NCBI GenBank assembly: GCA_023333565.1
Contig: JAJKFH010001538.1
Span: 310,001 to 374,000 of the forward strand
From: Puffinus mauretanicus
Lineage: Eukaryota; Chordata; Aves; Procellariiformes; Procellariidae
DNA: 64,000 nucleotides
Direction: 5' to 3'
The notes below the pieces were generated by a model. The model was not told the DNA's origin and made no database searches. It was given only the letters and a program-made list of their open reading frames with translations. This document shows, piece by piece, positions 51,361-62,355 of this stretch (the first letter of the stretch is position 1; each line of letters starts with the position of its first letter). The translations under genes and the position numbers were made by a program.

Positions 51361-51708
51361 ATGTTGGTTTATTTGCTCTCAGAGTTGTTGGATCTGTTCT
51401 TGGAGTTGTGGTATGTAGCACCTTACTGGCTGTCTATACTGCTGATTATCAGTTTTTATGTGGGGTTGGTCATCTCTGGGAAATGGATTAAGGTCGTTGC
51501 TTTGCTATACTGTGTGACACTGGTTTATGTTATGATGAAATTATTGGTCACGAGCCTGTATTCAGCACAGCCGTCATTCCTGTTCTTTGGGAGCTATCTT
51601 TTGAAAACTATTAATAATTACACTTTTTACCTCTGCACCTCGGAGAATGAATTTAGGGGGGAGACAGGATGGGACACTTTCTCCCACTCGTTCATCTTCC
51701 CTTCATGA
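51361..51708 (+). CDS. hydrophobic 115-residue protein encoded in the ERV leader
   Basis: This ORF starts 95 bases after the primer-binding site, at the first ATG I find after it (51361), and ends in TGA at 51706-51708. The predicted protein is strongly hydrophobic. Residues about 19-40 and 43-59 form two likely membrane helices separated by a short basic turn (GKWIK, 40-44), and the N-terminal 18 residues are leucine-rich with three acidic residues. A glycosylation sequon N-Y-T lies at residues 86-88, and the last 24 residues are polar. It shows no gag-like matrix, capsid or zinc-knuckle motif. Its position is that of a retroviral leader or start of gag. AAG|GTATGG at 51729-51730 just after the stop resembles a splice donor. 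I do not recognise the protein family. It may be a lineage-specific accessory protein of this ERV group, or an untranslated leader that is open by chance. The rest of the provirus is missing. Confidence 0.5.
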   Translation: MLVYLLSELLDLFLELWYVAPYWLSILLIISFYVGLVISGKWIKVVALLYCVTLVYVMMKLLVTSLYSAQPSFLFFGSYLLKTINNYTFYLCTSENEFRGETGWDTFSHSFIFPS

Positions 51709-51782
51709 AGACTCTGAAAGTAAAAAAGGTATGGAGGAGGTTACTTAGGAAAACAGTTATGTAATTTTCTTTTTTTTTTTTT

Positions 51783-52245
51783 AAGGAACATCTGAAATAG
51801 GTTAAGGTTTTTTGGCCTTGAAGAGTGATGACTGATGGGGAATACAAGAGTGGTCTATAAAATCATCAATCTCATGGAGAGGATTGATAGGAAACAAGTG
51901 TTTACTGTAGAACTAAAACTCGCCAAATAAAACCAGCAGTTTTGGGCAAACCAAAGAGTGTTTTCAGAGCATCCTCTACAGCTGTAGAGCCTCTTCCAGA
52001 GGGTGTCATGGAGGCTGAAGGCTGACAGGGATTCAAGAGAGATCTGGGTAACCTGGTGGAAGGAAAACCCAAGGCCTTCACTCTGGCTCAGAATCCCTGT
52101 GTCCATCCAGGTGGCCCAGGGATGTGGACAGGTTTGCCCAGTCCTGGGTCTCTGCAGAAGGCCCTGGGCACTGCAGGGAGAGCAGAGAGAGCTGGTGTGA
52201 CCTGCCATGGCTGCTCTTATGCCCATACTGTAGGAAGTATCAATG
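51783..52245 (+). mobile_element. ancient CR1/L3-like element, right part
   Basis: The stretch follows the 3' region of old amniote CR1 as I recall it. Matching blocks include GGTCTATAAAATCATCAATC (51852 on), a CATGGAGAGGATTGATAGG block, CAAATAAAACCAGCAG, and a CCTCTTCCAGAGGGTGTCAT block where the consensus has a gaactccttgcc...ggaggttgtgaaggc segment. A diverged end follows. Together with 50560-50697 it forms one element interrupted by the ERV. Divergence is high, so the copy is old. Confidence 0.75.
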
Positions 52246-55200
52246 CAAATCTTTTAGATGAATAGTGGCTGGAGGGGTTTAGAGCAGCAGCTGGGTCTTC
52301 TCAAGCCCTTCTTCACGCTCTACCTCCTCTGCCCAATGGTTAGCCTGGAGGTGCACCAGGTGTCCCAGGTGGAGAGAAACGTGACGCTGCGGCACAGCCA
52401 GGAATTCCACTGACGTTCCTCGGTATTTCATAAAATGTCAGAGTTTCTTCTGGCTATAAAATTCAGGACTCCTTTGAACTCGGCTTGGCGGAGGAACGGG
52501 ATTTAAGACAAGCGCTACAAACTGCCCGGAGGAGAGCAGATGGGATTGCACCCCTGTGAGTCACCGCGGCCGGTCCCACTGCCAGCAGCGCCAGCGCTGG
52601 TGGCCCCTGCCCCTCCTCTGGGGCTGGCAGCAGCCTTGGGTCCACGCCTGCCAGCGGTGCCGACGAGGGATGGAGCCCAACATGTTTTTAAAATCAAAAC
52701 ATGTGTCGCACGCTTTGTTGTTGCTAGGGCCTAAAACCTTCTAATTTCTGAGTAGGTGTTTAATTTATTTTCCTCTTAAATTTTTTTGCTTTAAGAGGCA
52801 TGAATCATTCAGTTCCATTTACCAAAAGGGCTTTGCTCCTGGATTTTGTTTCCGTGGATGTTTGCAGCAGTTACCCTCAGTGAGTGGGATGCTGTTACTG
52901 CTGTGTTAAAGGGCAAGATGCTGGTAAGGGAAGCTGAGAAAACCAATTAATTTCAGGTTTGTAAACCACAGAAAGAAGTCCCACATATTGATGAGAATGA
53001 TAGTGTATGTACCAGCAGAAAGAGAACAAGAGGTTTAAGAAAATGAGGTTTGAGATTGAACGATATGTTGTAAATGGGTGCAGCAATAGTGATGGTTGCC
53101 AGAACTTAGTTGCAATTTCTTTCCTCATGGTTTCTTGACTGTGCAGAAATATTAAACGTAACTAAAGGATGTGGCAACTCCTCTTATCTTCCTGTTCTAA
53201 ATGTCTTCTCTTTGTGCTTCACCAGGGAGGGCTACTGTCTGTACAGACTTAGACATCTGTGTGCGTGCTGTGCCCCCGGCTCAGCCTTGTAAACCATAGG
53301 GAGAAAAAGGATAAGGAACAAATATTCACGTTTCTGATATATTGCCAAAACTAGAGGTTGATAATTTAATCTGTTGCCTAACAGCTTGATAGTCTTCAAA
53401 AAAATTGCACTTTTTTCCGCACACAAACAGTGGAGCGCCCTGTCACAGATGCTGGGAAAGCTGAAGAAATAAACAGGCTCACTGTAGTGATTAAATATGG
53501 CGGTTGGCATTCAAACCTAGGTCAAATATCTCATTTCTCAGATGCAGTATTGTAATATCTCCAGTTATTACTATGATTTATGCAGCTGTCATAAACAATT
53601 CTGTCCGTGGAAGTTACAGAAGTTACACTAAGATGCTTACAAACCTTTGAGTAAAGCCATAGGTATTTCTTTAAGCTGGAGCTTTTTGATGGAATGCCAG
53701 CTCCCTTTACGTGCTGCTTCTGGAAATATTTTGTTATCTTACACCTAAGCTACCACCATAATATTGCCATCTGTGCCCGTCTCCTAGTTAGAGCTGATCA
53801 AATTATTTGCTGTGAATAACACGCCGGTGATCCTCTGATGCTTCTCTGCGAGCGGTGAGCGCCGGGGTGCTGCTTTCCGTCGGTGCTATTATTCTTGATG
53901 ACCGGTCACCTAAGCAACAGGTTTCGTAGAGTTAATGTGGAAACAGCTCTTTTTTACACAAAACAGAACAGCGTGTGAACTGCATCTTGAAACAACAGCA
54001 TTAGAAAGCGCAGTCCCTCCTGCAAAGAGGAGGTCCTCTGCGGGGCTGCCCGGGGTTACACCCCTGGGCTGTGCCTGGGACCGAGCTCCATCAGCTCTGC
54101 TGAAATCGGAGTTTTGCATGAGCGAAAACAGCTTTTCCAGACACAGGCTCTTTTCTGCCTTAAAACAGAATATAAAATACGTTGCTGATTTTGTGCATTC
54201 AATACTGCCTGTCCACCCTAACCTGGATTTCTTCACAATTTCTGGTCACGCAAAGAGCTGCGTCGTTTACAGGCAGGATTCACAGGAATGCGGCTCTGCT
54301 CTAAGGAGCAGCTGGAGGACACAAATAAAAGAGGAATCCTCCTCACAAGCTGTTTCATGTTATCATGAAGGTTTATAGATGGAGATAAATCCTTTCTGAC
54401 CTATGTGACCCAGTTGGCAAGCAATGACAGGTTCCCGCTGAGCCTGAACCTGGGTTCTTTTAATATTTCTGAAACTTCTGGAGCATCCCTCCCTCCTCGT
54501 GGACATGACTAAGTACAAAGGGAATTTAATCTCCTTCTCTTGCAGCTCCAATCTCCCAGGGTCTGACGTTCTCGCTTTCCTCGTAGACTGCGCCTGCAGT
54601 CTCCCTGCAAAAGGGAGGCTCCTCTGCACACCGAAACGGCTCCTAAATTCGCCCGATAATAAATCACTCAAACCTGACTAAGTCTGGAAAATCTTAGTAG
54701 CTGTGACGTAACACAACACACATCCCCTGTGAATACAGGAGTGTTATTTCTCCTTGGGAGGGGTGCGGGTGTTGAAAAGGGTTATTCTGTGTTGCAACTT
54801 CCCAACTTCCAGGTGCTGTTAGCAGGAAAATGGTATTTTCAATGGCTGGGTGGACCAACCTGTGCAAAACCCGCGCTAAGCCTGCTGCGAGCCAGTCACT
54901 GTTATGAGGCAGCTCTTGGTTGTCCATGGGCCTGAGAACCACCCATCGCCTCAGGTTCCTGCAGTCCAAACCTCATTTCAAATCGGAGGGGGGATGCTGA
55001 AGGACTGCACTGAGAATAACATCTTTGGTTTGGGCAGGTTGCTTTCCAGTCCCAATGTGTCCTTCTTGTTCCTTATGGTTTGCTTTAATACTATGCTTGT
55101 AGGAAGCAAAGTCATTTACTCTGCAGTCAGTTCTGTGAAACCTGTGCAGGACATACGACAGAGATTCCCCGAGATCTCTTTATTTGCTTAGAACTACCTT

Positions 55201-57779
55201 GCCTGCTAATGTTTAAGATTTTTTTATCTTAAGAGGTAGTTTTGTGATCTTATTTCCCTTTTCAGGGCCCCAAACTGTATGTGCCTGACCTCATATTTCT
55301 ATTATTGAACATTTATGGGATGCACAAAGACATTTTACAAGAGACTGAATCAGACAAGGTGTTAACACAGATATCGCTTAACATTCTCCAAGTTGTGAGT
55401 TAAACTATTGAAGCAGCTCTGCACAGGTTCAGCTTTTACAGAGAGTTACGTTTCTGAAAGAAAATAATAATGAAGAAATCATTGCACTCCAAATGAAGAA
55501 TGAGGAATGGGATGTCCTGGTATAGGAGTTGGGAATTAAAGATAAGCAAAACAAACGTTGAAATGAAGCCATCCAACAAAATTAAGGCAATAAGGGGGGT
55601 GAAAAAATGCTCCCACTTCAACAGCATGCAGATTTTTTTTAGACTGATTTGAAAAAATTGAGTTCAATAGGCTCTTACAGACTCAGTAATCGAACACAGG
55701 CTGCCGCTATCGCTTGCTAAAAACACCTGCACAGAACTTGGTAGGATGAGAAAGCGGGGAAGGGTGTGGAATAAATCACACTGTATATTTTGCGTATGTA
55801 TAAGCAAAAAAAACCTAGATGGAGAGTACCATGGCTGAAAGCGCACTCTTAAAGAATCAGTTAAGTAGCATATGCTTATAAAACTAATCCTCCTTGTGTC
55901 ATTAGCCAGCACGCAAGCCGGGGAGCGGTTCCAGCATTCCCCGTTGCAGGCGGGTATGCAAACTGGAGAGACCAAAATTGTGTTTGCACAGTGGTGGAGG
56001 CACAGCTTGCTTTTAGCACGCTGCAGTTTTTCAAGCCTTCCTTCCTAAAACGTTTATGTTCCCAGAAAAGCCAATAAATATCCTCATGCTTGATCTTTAC
56101 CAAATTACAGTCAAGGATGGATTTCAAGTGTTCTGCTGCTTGCAAACACTTTCACACAACTCTCACTTTAGTATTGCAGGGCTCTTAATGAAGCGTAATA
56201 ACTAAGTTCAAGCTTTTTTAGGAAGGCTTTTGTGGTCCTGCTGCCAACCATAATTGACAGCCATTTGAAATTCATGAGCTTAGTCAATGCTGTGATTACA
56301 TTTTTGAAGAAACTGTCCAAACAGGCTGTGGCGGAGTGCAGTTTCCTCGTACATTGTATTACTGCTGTTCCCCATCCTTGTACAATAACCACCGAGCGCA
56401 GAGGCTTTGCTTTGGGTATGGCTCAGCGACAGACTACACAAGGAGCTGTTTTGACAGCTTTGCAGCTGCTATTGGGCCCGTTCTGTGGTTAGGCTGCTGA
56501 TGGGCTGTCTAGACAAGCACGCCTTCTAGGAAGCCATGTTCTTCTGGTTCATATTTGATTATGAGACAGGCTTTTTCATCTGTAATGTAAACATGCCCCT
56601 GAAAAAAAAAATCTGCTGTGGCATTTCTTGTATAAAAGCCCTTTTTCTTAAAGGGGTGATTCGATTCATACATTTCCATTCCCCACTACGGATATATTTC
56701 CAGCTTTCCCATTTGGGCATTAGGTTTCCTGAAAAAAAGGATGAGGTGAAAACGCTGAGCCTCTCAGAAAGTGCTCGTATTTAGCAAAGAGCCACAGCTG
56801 TGCAAATACAAGGTATTCATGGAACAAGTGAACTGAAATCCACCTGGTTTGATCGCTTCCACTTCATACATCCAGCCTCAGGCTCTCCCCGAAAGGCAGG
56901 AGCCAGCTCGCTGCCTGGACCGGAGCCGGCGTGGCCCTTGGCACGGCGGTGGAAAGGCCAGCTCTTGCCATTGCAAGCGACAGCTGCCAGCGCTTTTGCA
57001 TGACTGGAGGTCGGGCTGGGTCTGAAAGGACTATTGCAGTGGGTAATTCCTCTGACCAGCGTGAAAATGCACATTAATTTCCTTGTAACTGAAGCAATAT
57101 ATCCCAACAGTGAGAGAGGGCCCTGAAGCAAGGGACAAGGCTTTGCCCAGGGGCTTCACCGCTGGCTCCTTGTTGACCGCTGCTGGTTCATTCGTCTGCT
57201 CTGTGCTTACGCTCTCCTCGCCCACCTCTTGCTGTGGGTACAGGGTGCCTTTCCAGGCGGCTGCGAAGGCATATGCATCGCTGCGTGTTGGCTATAGACA
57301 ATGGTATCAACTGCACGTAGAGAGGGCACAAACAAGGTGACTTGAAAAGTGCAGCTTGGGAAGTCTCAGGGACTTGGAGACAGCTCCTCCCGTCGGATCT
57401 TTGCATTTCCCCTTACCTCGCTCTCGTGTTTCTAAAGTAGAATTGAACTCGGAGGCCAGGTCAAAGCTACCTATGAGGTTTTGCATTGTCCTGGAAAAAA
57501 ACGGACATGAAAGTGGTCTTCCCCTTCCACCTCATGGCAAGCTCCTGTGAATGACCCACGTTACTGAACCTCTGGAAACATGACAAGCGTGCACAAATGT
57601 CAGCACAGGCGGCTCTGCTCCCCTCTGCAAACCCCATATACAGACATCGCGTGCTCCCAGGCTGGCAGCCAGGTCGGGCGGAATGTTTCTGCTCACTGAA
57701 AGGGGACCAGACCCCTGGGTAGACTCAACAGCTTCTCTCCATAAAGGGTTTGAAATAGGGTAAGTGGGATGCATCATCT
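52246..57779. other. non-coding stretch, nothing assigned
   Basis: A GC-rich patch at about 52540-52680 carries several CpGs and overlapping ORFs on both strands. A 147-codon plus ORF at 53935-54378 overlaps a 108-codon minus ORF and shows no domain. No exon, RNA gene or repeat family is recognised. Confidence 0.5.
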
Positions 57780-58129
57780 AGAACTAAATAAATGAGAGAT
57801 TTTCATTTCTAAATGGGTTCTCTTCCAAGCATGTTTTAGTTTGGGGAAAATCTGTTCTCTGCGGCTTTTCTGAAGACTTTCTCTGCTCTTCTGTTGACCA
57901 TCCTACTTTTGTTTATGAAATTAGTATGGTGTTGAATTTCATGTAATTGAATTGTATTGAGCATCTTAGCCCTAAGTGAACATATGGTAATAACATAAGA
58001 TCAGAGCCAAGAAAACCACAAAAATTCTCTACGTGTCAAGAGGGGGACAACACTCACCTTGCTGTGTTTTAAGGAGATTAAGAGATCCCCAAATTTTCCC
58101 ATCCCTGTCCAGCACCACATGATCCTGTC

Positions 58130-58198
58130 TCTAGATTGGATCAGCAGTACAACGTATCACAGACTTCAGTGAGTTTCCCTTTGTTCATCCAATCTAGA
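58130..58198. repeat. 12-bp perfect inverted repeat, 45-base loop
   Basis: TCTAGATTGGAT at 58130-58141 is exactly complementary to ATCCAATCTAGA at 58187-58198. A hairpin is possible. A match of this length at this spacing is not improbable by chance in a window of this size. Confidence 0.6.
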
Positions 58199-59569
58199 AT
58201 ATAAAAAGAAATTCTGTGAGATAGCTATAAATCCAAACATAAATACTTTTGTTGAGCACGAAAAAGAAATTAAGGTTATGAAAAATCAGAACTTAAAATT
58301 AAAAAAAGTCTGCTGTATCACTGAAGAGCAAGAAGGTATTTTGTTAGCTTCATAACATACAACTCAAAAATTGCTATGAGGATTGAAATGCAGCACAACA
58401 GCAAAATCGCTGCAGGTGTTTTTCATAGAAAAAAACATTTAGTTATTGAGTTATTATATCTTATTTGAAAGGTCTTTTAAAATATTTATTTTCTAGTCCT
58501 ACCTGCAAAACTGAGTGTTATCATTAAGCATGTCTAAATATTTTTTCCATTACACTACCTGTGTTCGTGTCAACAAAAAACAGAAATAAAAGTTATTCAT
58601 TTCTTGCTCGTTTGACAGCAGGCTTGCTCCCTCATGATTGGTAGGGTGTTTGATAGCTTTTGGATGACTAGCGAGTGGAATGGGTCTTGCAGAGCTCACT
58701 GGAAAACCCTGTTTTTTGATCAGTCATAAATTTTTTTTTCTGGTGGAAGCATGGACCTCTTTGTTGTGAAGTTAGGACCACTGGAAATAGTTTTGCTATC
58801 TTTAGTTACCTTTCATGGTCCTCTGCAGAGTAGCTCCTGAGTCAGAAAAGGTCCACACGTGACAGCTACAAAGCTGTAGGTGTTCTGGGTGATTCTGAAG
58901 AATACGATAGAGAATTATATGCCTTTGATAAAATAGTGAACTCTATTAAATTTATACAACTTTTAAATAAACTTCTGTGGAAACCTATTAGTTAAGCGTC
59001 TTAAATTTTATGAGACTTTCTTGCAAGAGCTGCTCCAACTGGCAGCCATCTGGAGGAGAAGGCTGCTGCAGCTGCAGCCGTGGTGCTGGTTGCAGGAGGA
59101 TGCCAGCGTTGCACTGACTGCTACAGCACGTCTACAACAAAAGGCAAGGTTTCAGGTGTTTATACGCTATACGACCCTCTCTCCTGCTCTTCCTTGACCC
59201 TTTGAGCAGAGCACTCCCGACCTCAATGTTGGTCACCACCTGTGCTATTAGTCCAACCTCCCAGCTCAGCCTAGTTCAGTTTATCTATTCCTGACCATTT
59301 ACAAGAAAGGATTTAACCCCCCAAATAATAATAATAGAAAATCAAACCAAGGAAATAAGCAAGGAAATAAAGCGTGCCGTGTTCTGTCAACAGCAGCGAC
59401 GCTCTGTGCAGAGAAATTAACTCCCAAAGTGTACTTGCCCTTTGTGTCTGATTTTAATCCCATGTATTTCTATCAGTTTTAATAAGTAGATTTATATTGG
59501 ACACCAAATGTTGAAATTACCTAAACTTGAAACGCCTGCCTATGAAATGAGTCAGAATAGATTCTCTGT

Positions 59570-59760
59570 GGAAGTTACTGCAGTGCCAATAAGGATTAAT
59601 TAAAACTCAAATGTTCTTCATTGTGTGTTAATTGAGGAATTGTTATTCAGTCAACCTTCTTGATTTTTCTCTGTGTTAAATAATCATAGAAGTATTTCAC
59701 CTAGTCTCACTATTTATTTAACCAATTAATTAAGGGAGGGGATATTCTGCATTTATTAGT
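59570..59760. promoter_or_regulatory. candidate AT-rich regulatory element
   Basis: The stretch contains GGATTAATTAAAACTC (59593-59608), TGTTAATTGAGG and CCAATTAATTAAGG (59722-59735), all homeodomain-type sites, in non-repeat sequence without ORFs. Motif evidence only. Confidence 0.25.
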
Positions 59761-60637
59761 ATTTTAATTGGAGAATTTTATTCCCGGTGGCCTAAACATC
59801 TACATATGTTCAGGTTTTGTGTTTAGCTTTTTTATCTTTTAAATGACCAATGTTCCTGATTGTACACAATACAAGACTAAAAAAAAATCTTTCAAGTACT
59901 CTGTACAATCGAACTTCATTAGAGCTTGAAAACCAGGGGCCAGGTTTTAATCTCAGTTGTGTTCATGTAAGCCTAAAGTAATTCCCCCAGTACAATAATG
60001 GTTTTACTTTGAGTTGATACTGGTATTGAGATGAGAATCTGGCCTCTGTGATTTAAATTATTAGAGTGCACGTTGTAAAATGACGTTTAACAGCTGCCAG
60101 TTCAAAACAATATCTTTAATGGTTACTGATTTATAAAAGTTCACTTTATAACATATTCACAGTTTAGCAGGAGCCACAAAATTTAAATCTCCATAAAGAA
60201 AGAGTCCTCTTGTAGGCAAAACATGAGAAAATCTTCACTTTTATAAGGGCAAAATTCCCATGTATTTCTGTGTGCATAGCTTTTTTCCTACATGACCATA
60301 CTCTAGATGACATTATCAGGTCATTAAAAAAAATCCAAACTTGTGGACTCCTGCACTGCACAGGCATATGGGCGCATGGTTGCATGTGCTCTTCCTGCAA
60401 ATTGTTCCAAGGCCACACTGAAAAAAGAATAATCCAGGTGAGGATACAGAGGTCAGAATCGTCTCTTGCAGGTCCTCCGACGTTCACCCTTCTGGTGTGT
60501 CTTCACACACCCAGGCCCCTTTAGGCATCAAACCAAATTGCTTTTTATGGGTGCTGGTGCCTAATGGCTCTCTCAAGCCCACGTGTGCAAACGCTGTTGA
60601 AGTGACCTGACCCAAGGCCAGAATATGAATGAGCTGA

Positions 60638-60762
60638 GCGAAGTCAACAACGCGTGGACCCGCTGAGCTCCCGCGCCTCGCGCAGGGTCCCCAGGAAGCC
60701 TCCCTCCGGCCACCGAAGCATCACGCTCACCTTCGGGGGAGCGGGGAGAACTCGCTGCGTCT
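60638..60762. other. small CpG-dense islet
   Basis: About 16 CpGs lie in 125 bases, including ACGCGT and CTCGCGC words, in otherwise CpG-poor surroundings. It is shorter than a usual CpG island. It could be an orphan promoter, enhancer or recent GC-biased patch. Confidence 0.5.
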
Positions 60763-62235
60763 CTGTCTGTGTGCCCACTAGGTCTGGGCAGAGGCAAAGC
60801 CCAGAAAGCTGCCAACTTGCATATTTTATTCAGTTGTTTTAAGAGAGAAAGTCTGTTCTGGTGAGGAAATAGGAAAGCTGATTTCCATACTTAACAGGTT
60901 TTTTTGGAGATGCTGTGCCGGCGTGCAGACCCTTGGAGGAAGCAGCAGGGCAGCCTCGGGAGGTGTTTGTGCACGACTTCCCCGAGGCATGGAGGGATGC
61001 TGGAGCACAGGCACTGCCCTGACGAGCATTCCTACGGGATTTTTGTGCTTCTAGGTGTTATACTTCATTTTTACACCTGCAAGTAGGAAAGGAAAAAAGA
61101 AAAAGGAGCAAAATGATACCCTTCTAGAGATCTATTGCCTCTGACCGCATAACTGCAAAATAATAGATATTTGCAACTCTGAAATGAAATCCAAGTACTT
61201 CAATATTTTTTGCATGTCTGCTTTTCTTCACTGCACTCTGTTGTGAATCAGAAGGCAACAAACACCAATACAGTTTTCATGCTGACAGTCTATATTCTTT
61301 GTGCTCCATTTTTTATTTCCGTCTTTAGTATTCTTCAGTAACCCTACAAATACATTTTTTCCTCCTGACTTTACCTAGCTTTTTTATTTCATTGAGAAGA
61401 TCAAGGTAGAGATTACTTCAAATAAAGTACGACCTTATCTTGCACAGAATAATATGAAAAACATATAAACGTGTCCGGTATCTTTTGTTTCTCCACACCA
61501 ATACTGAGTGATTTATAGCCGCAATTCTTATTTCCCTGACAAGTAAAGTGGCTTTAGATTAAAAATTTGGCAAAGCAAAGATTTTTTTTTCTGTAAATTT
61601 AAAGGTCCTCTAGATTAATGTAAATTATTTTTAAAGTTCATATTCCAATCATAGTCCCTGATTTAGCAATGCAATTAGTATCCAGTTACATTAAAAAATA
61701 TGAACAAGCCACCCTCAGTCAGTGAAGCACTTAGGTTTAATGGGATGTGAATATTTGGTTGAAGTCAGGTCACTGTGCTAAATATAGAAAGTTAGATTAG
61801 CAGACACTATCTTAGCAATATACTCAGGTGAGTTGATGTTACTAACATTGGAATTTCGCACTTCACCTTATCTGAGTTGTCAGTGCATCCTTTTAAAGTT
61901 GTCAGCTTAATCTTTGTAGTTAGTTTGTCATTATTACTCTTGATTGATGATTTCCTCAGTGCCTGCCCATTTATTTATTTTTAAATGGTATTAAACGGTT
62001 TCCAAATAACCCCAGTGACGATGCATTAAAACACTCAGCAAAGGAAAAGGGGTGCATGCCATGCATGAAAAACAAAAGGCCGTGCCGGTGCCATCATGAA
62101 TTTCAGCCCTACGGCATCTGTGTGCCAGCAGTCAATCGCAGGGATAACGCTTTAATCCTTGTGGAGATCCTGAGGCGGTTCTGGGCAATAATTAATCTAA
62201 TGAATGTTGAGGGAAGCTAAAGGCCTGAGCAAAGC

Positions 62236-62355
62236 GGACGTCTCAGCCGTCTCCGCACGCTCTGCCCCGCTGTGCACACGCGTGTGCGCAGCCCTTTCCA
62301 TGGCACCCGCCTGCAGGGCTCCTCGCCGTGGCCAGTTATCAGGCGATCATCCGGT
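62236..62355. other. CpG-rich patch with CACACGCGTGTG palindrome
   Basis: About 14 CpGs fall in 120 bases, with the perfect 12-bp palindrome CACACGCGTGTG at 62275-62286. It directly follows an AT-rich enhancer-like stretch. Its function is unknown. Confidence 0.45.

Larger units (their letters stand above)
51240..51782 (+). mobile_element. ERV internal 5' region, truncated
   Basis: About 540 bases of internal sequence follow the LTR: primer-binding site, leader, the hydrophobic ORF and a possible splice donor. The sequence then ends in a T13 run at 51770-51782 and passes into ancient CR1. No gag, pol or env code and no 3' LTR can be found in the rest of the window. The exact ERV/CR1 junction is uncertain by a few tens of bases. 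Confidence 0.8.
57780..60163. other. AT-rich block without ORFs
   Basis: These 2.4 kb hold no ORF of 60 codons or more on either strand. A 12-bp inverted repeat lies at 58130-58198. The part at 59570-59760 is rich in TTAATTA-type homeodomain words and may be regulatory. A short AAT repeat lies near 59318-59331. Confidence 0.5.

Noticed and set aside
53935..54378. 147-codon plus-strand ORF
   Set aside because: It has no family resemblance and overlaps a 108-codon ORF on the other strand. It looks like chance.
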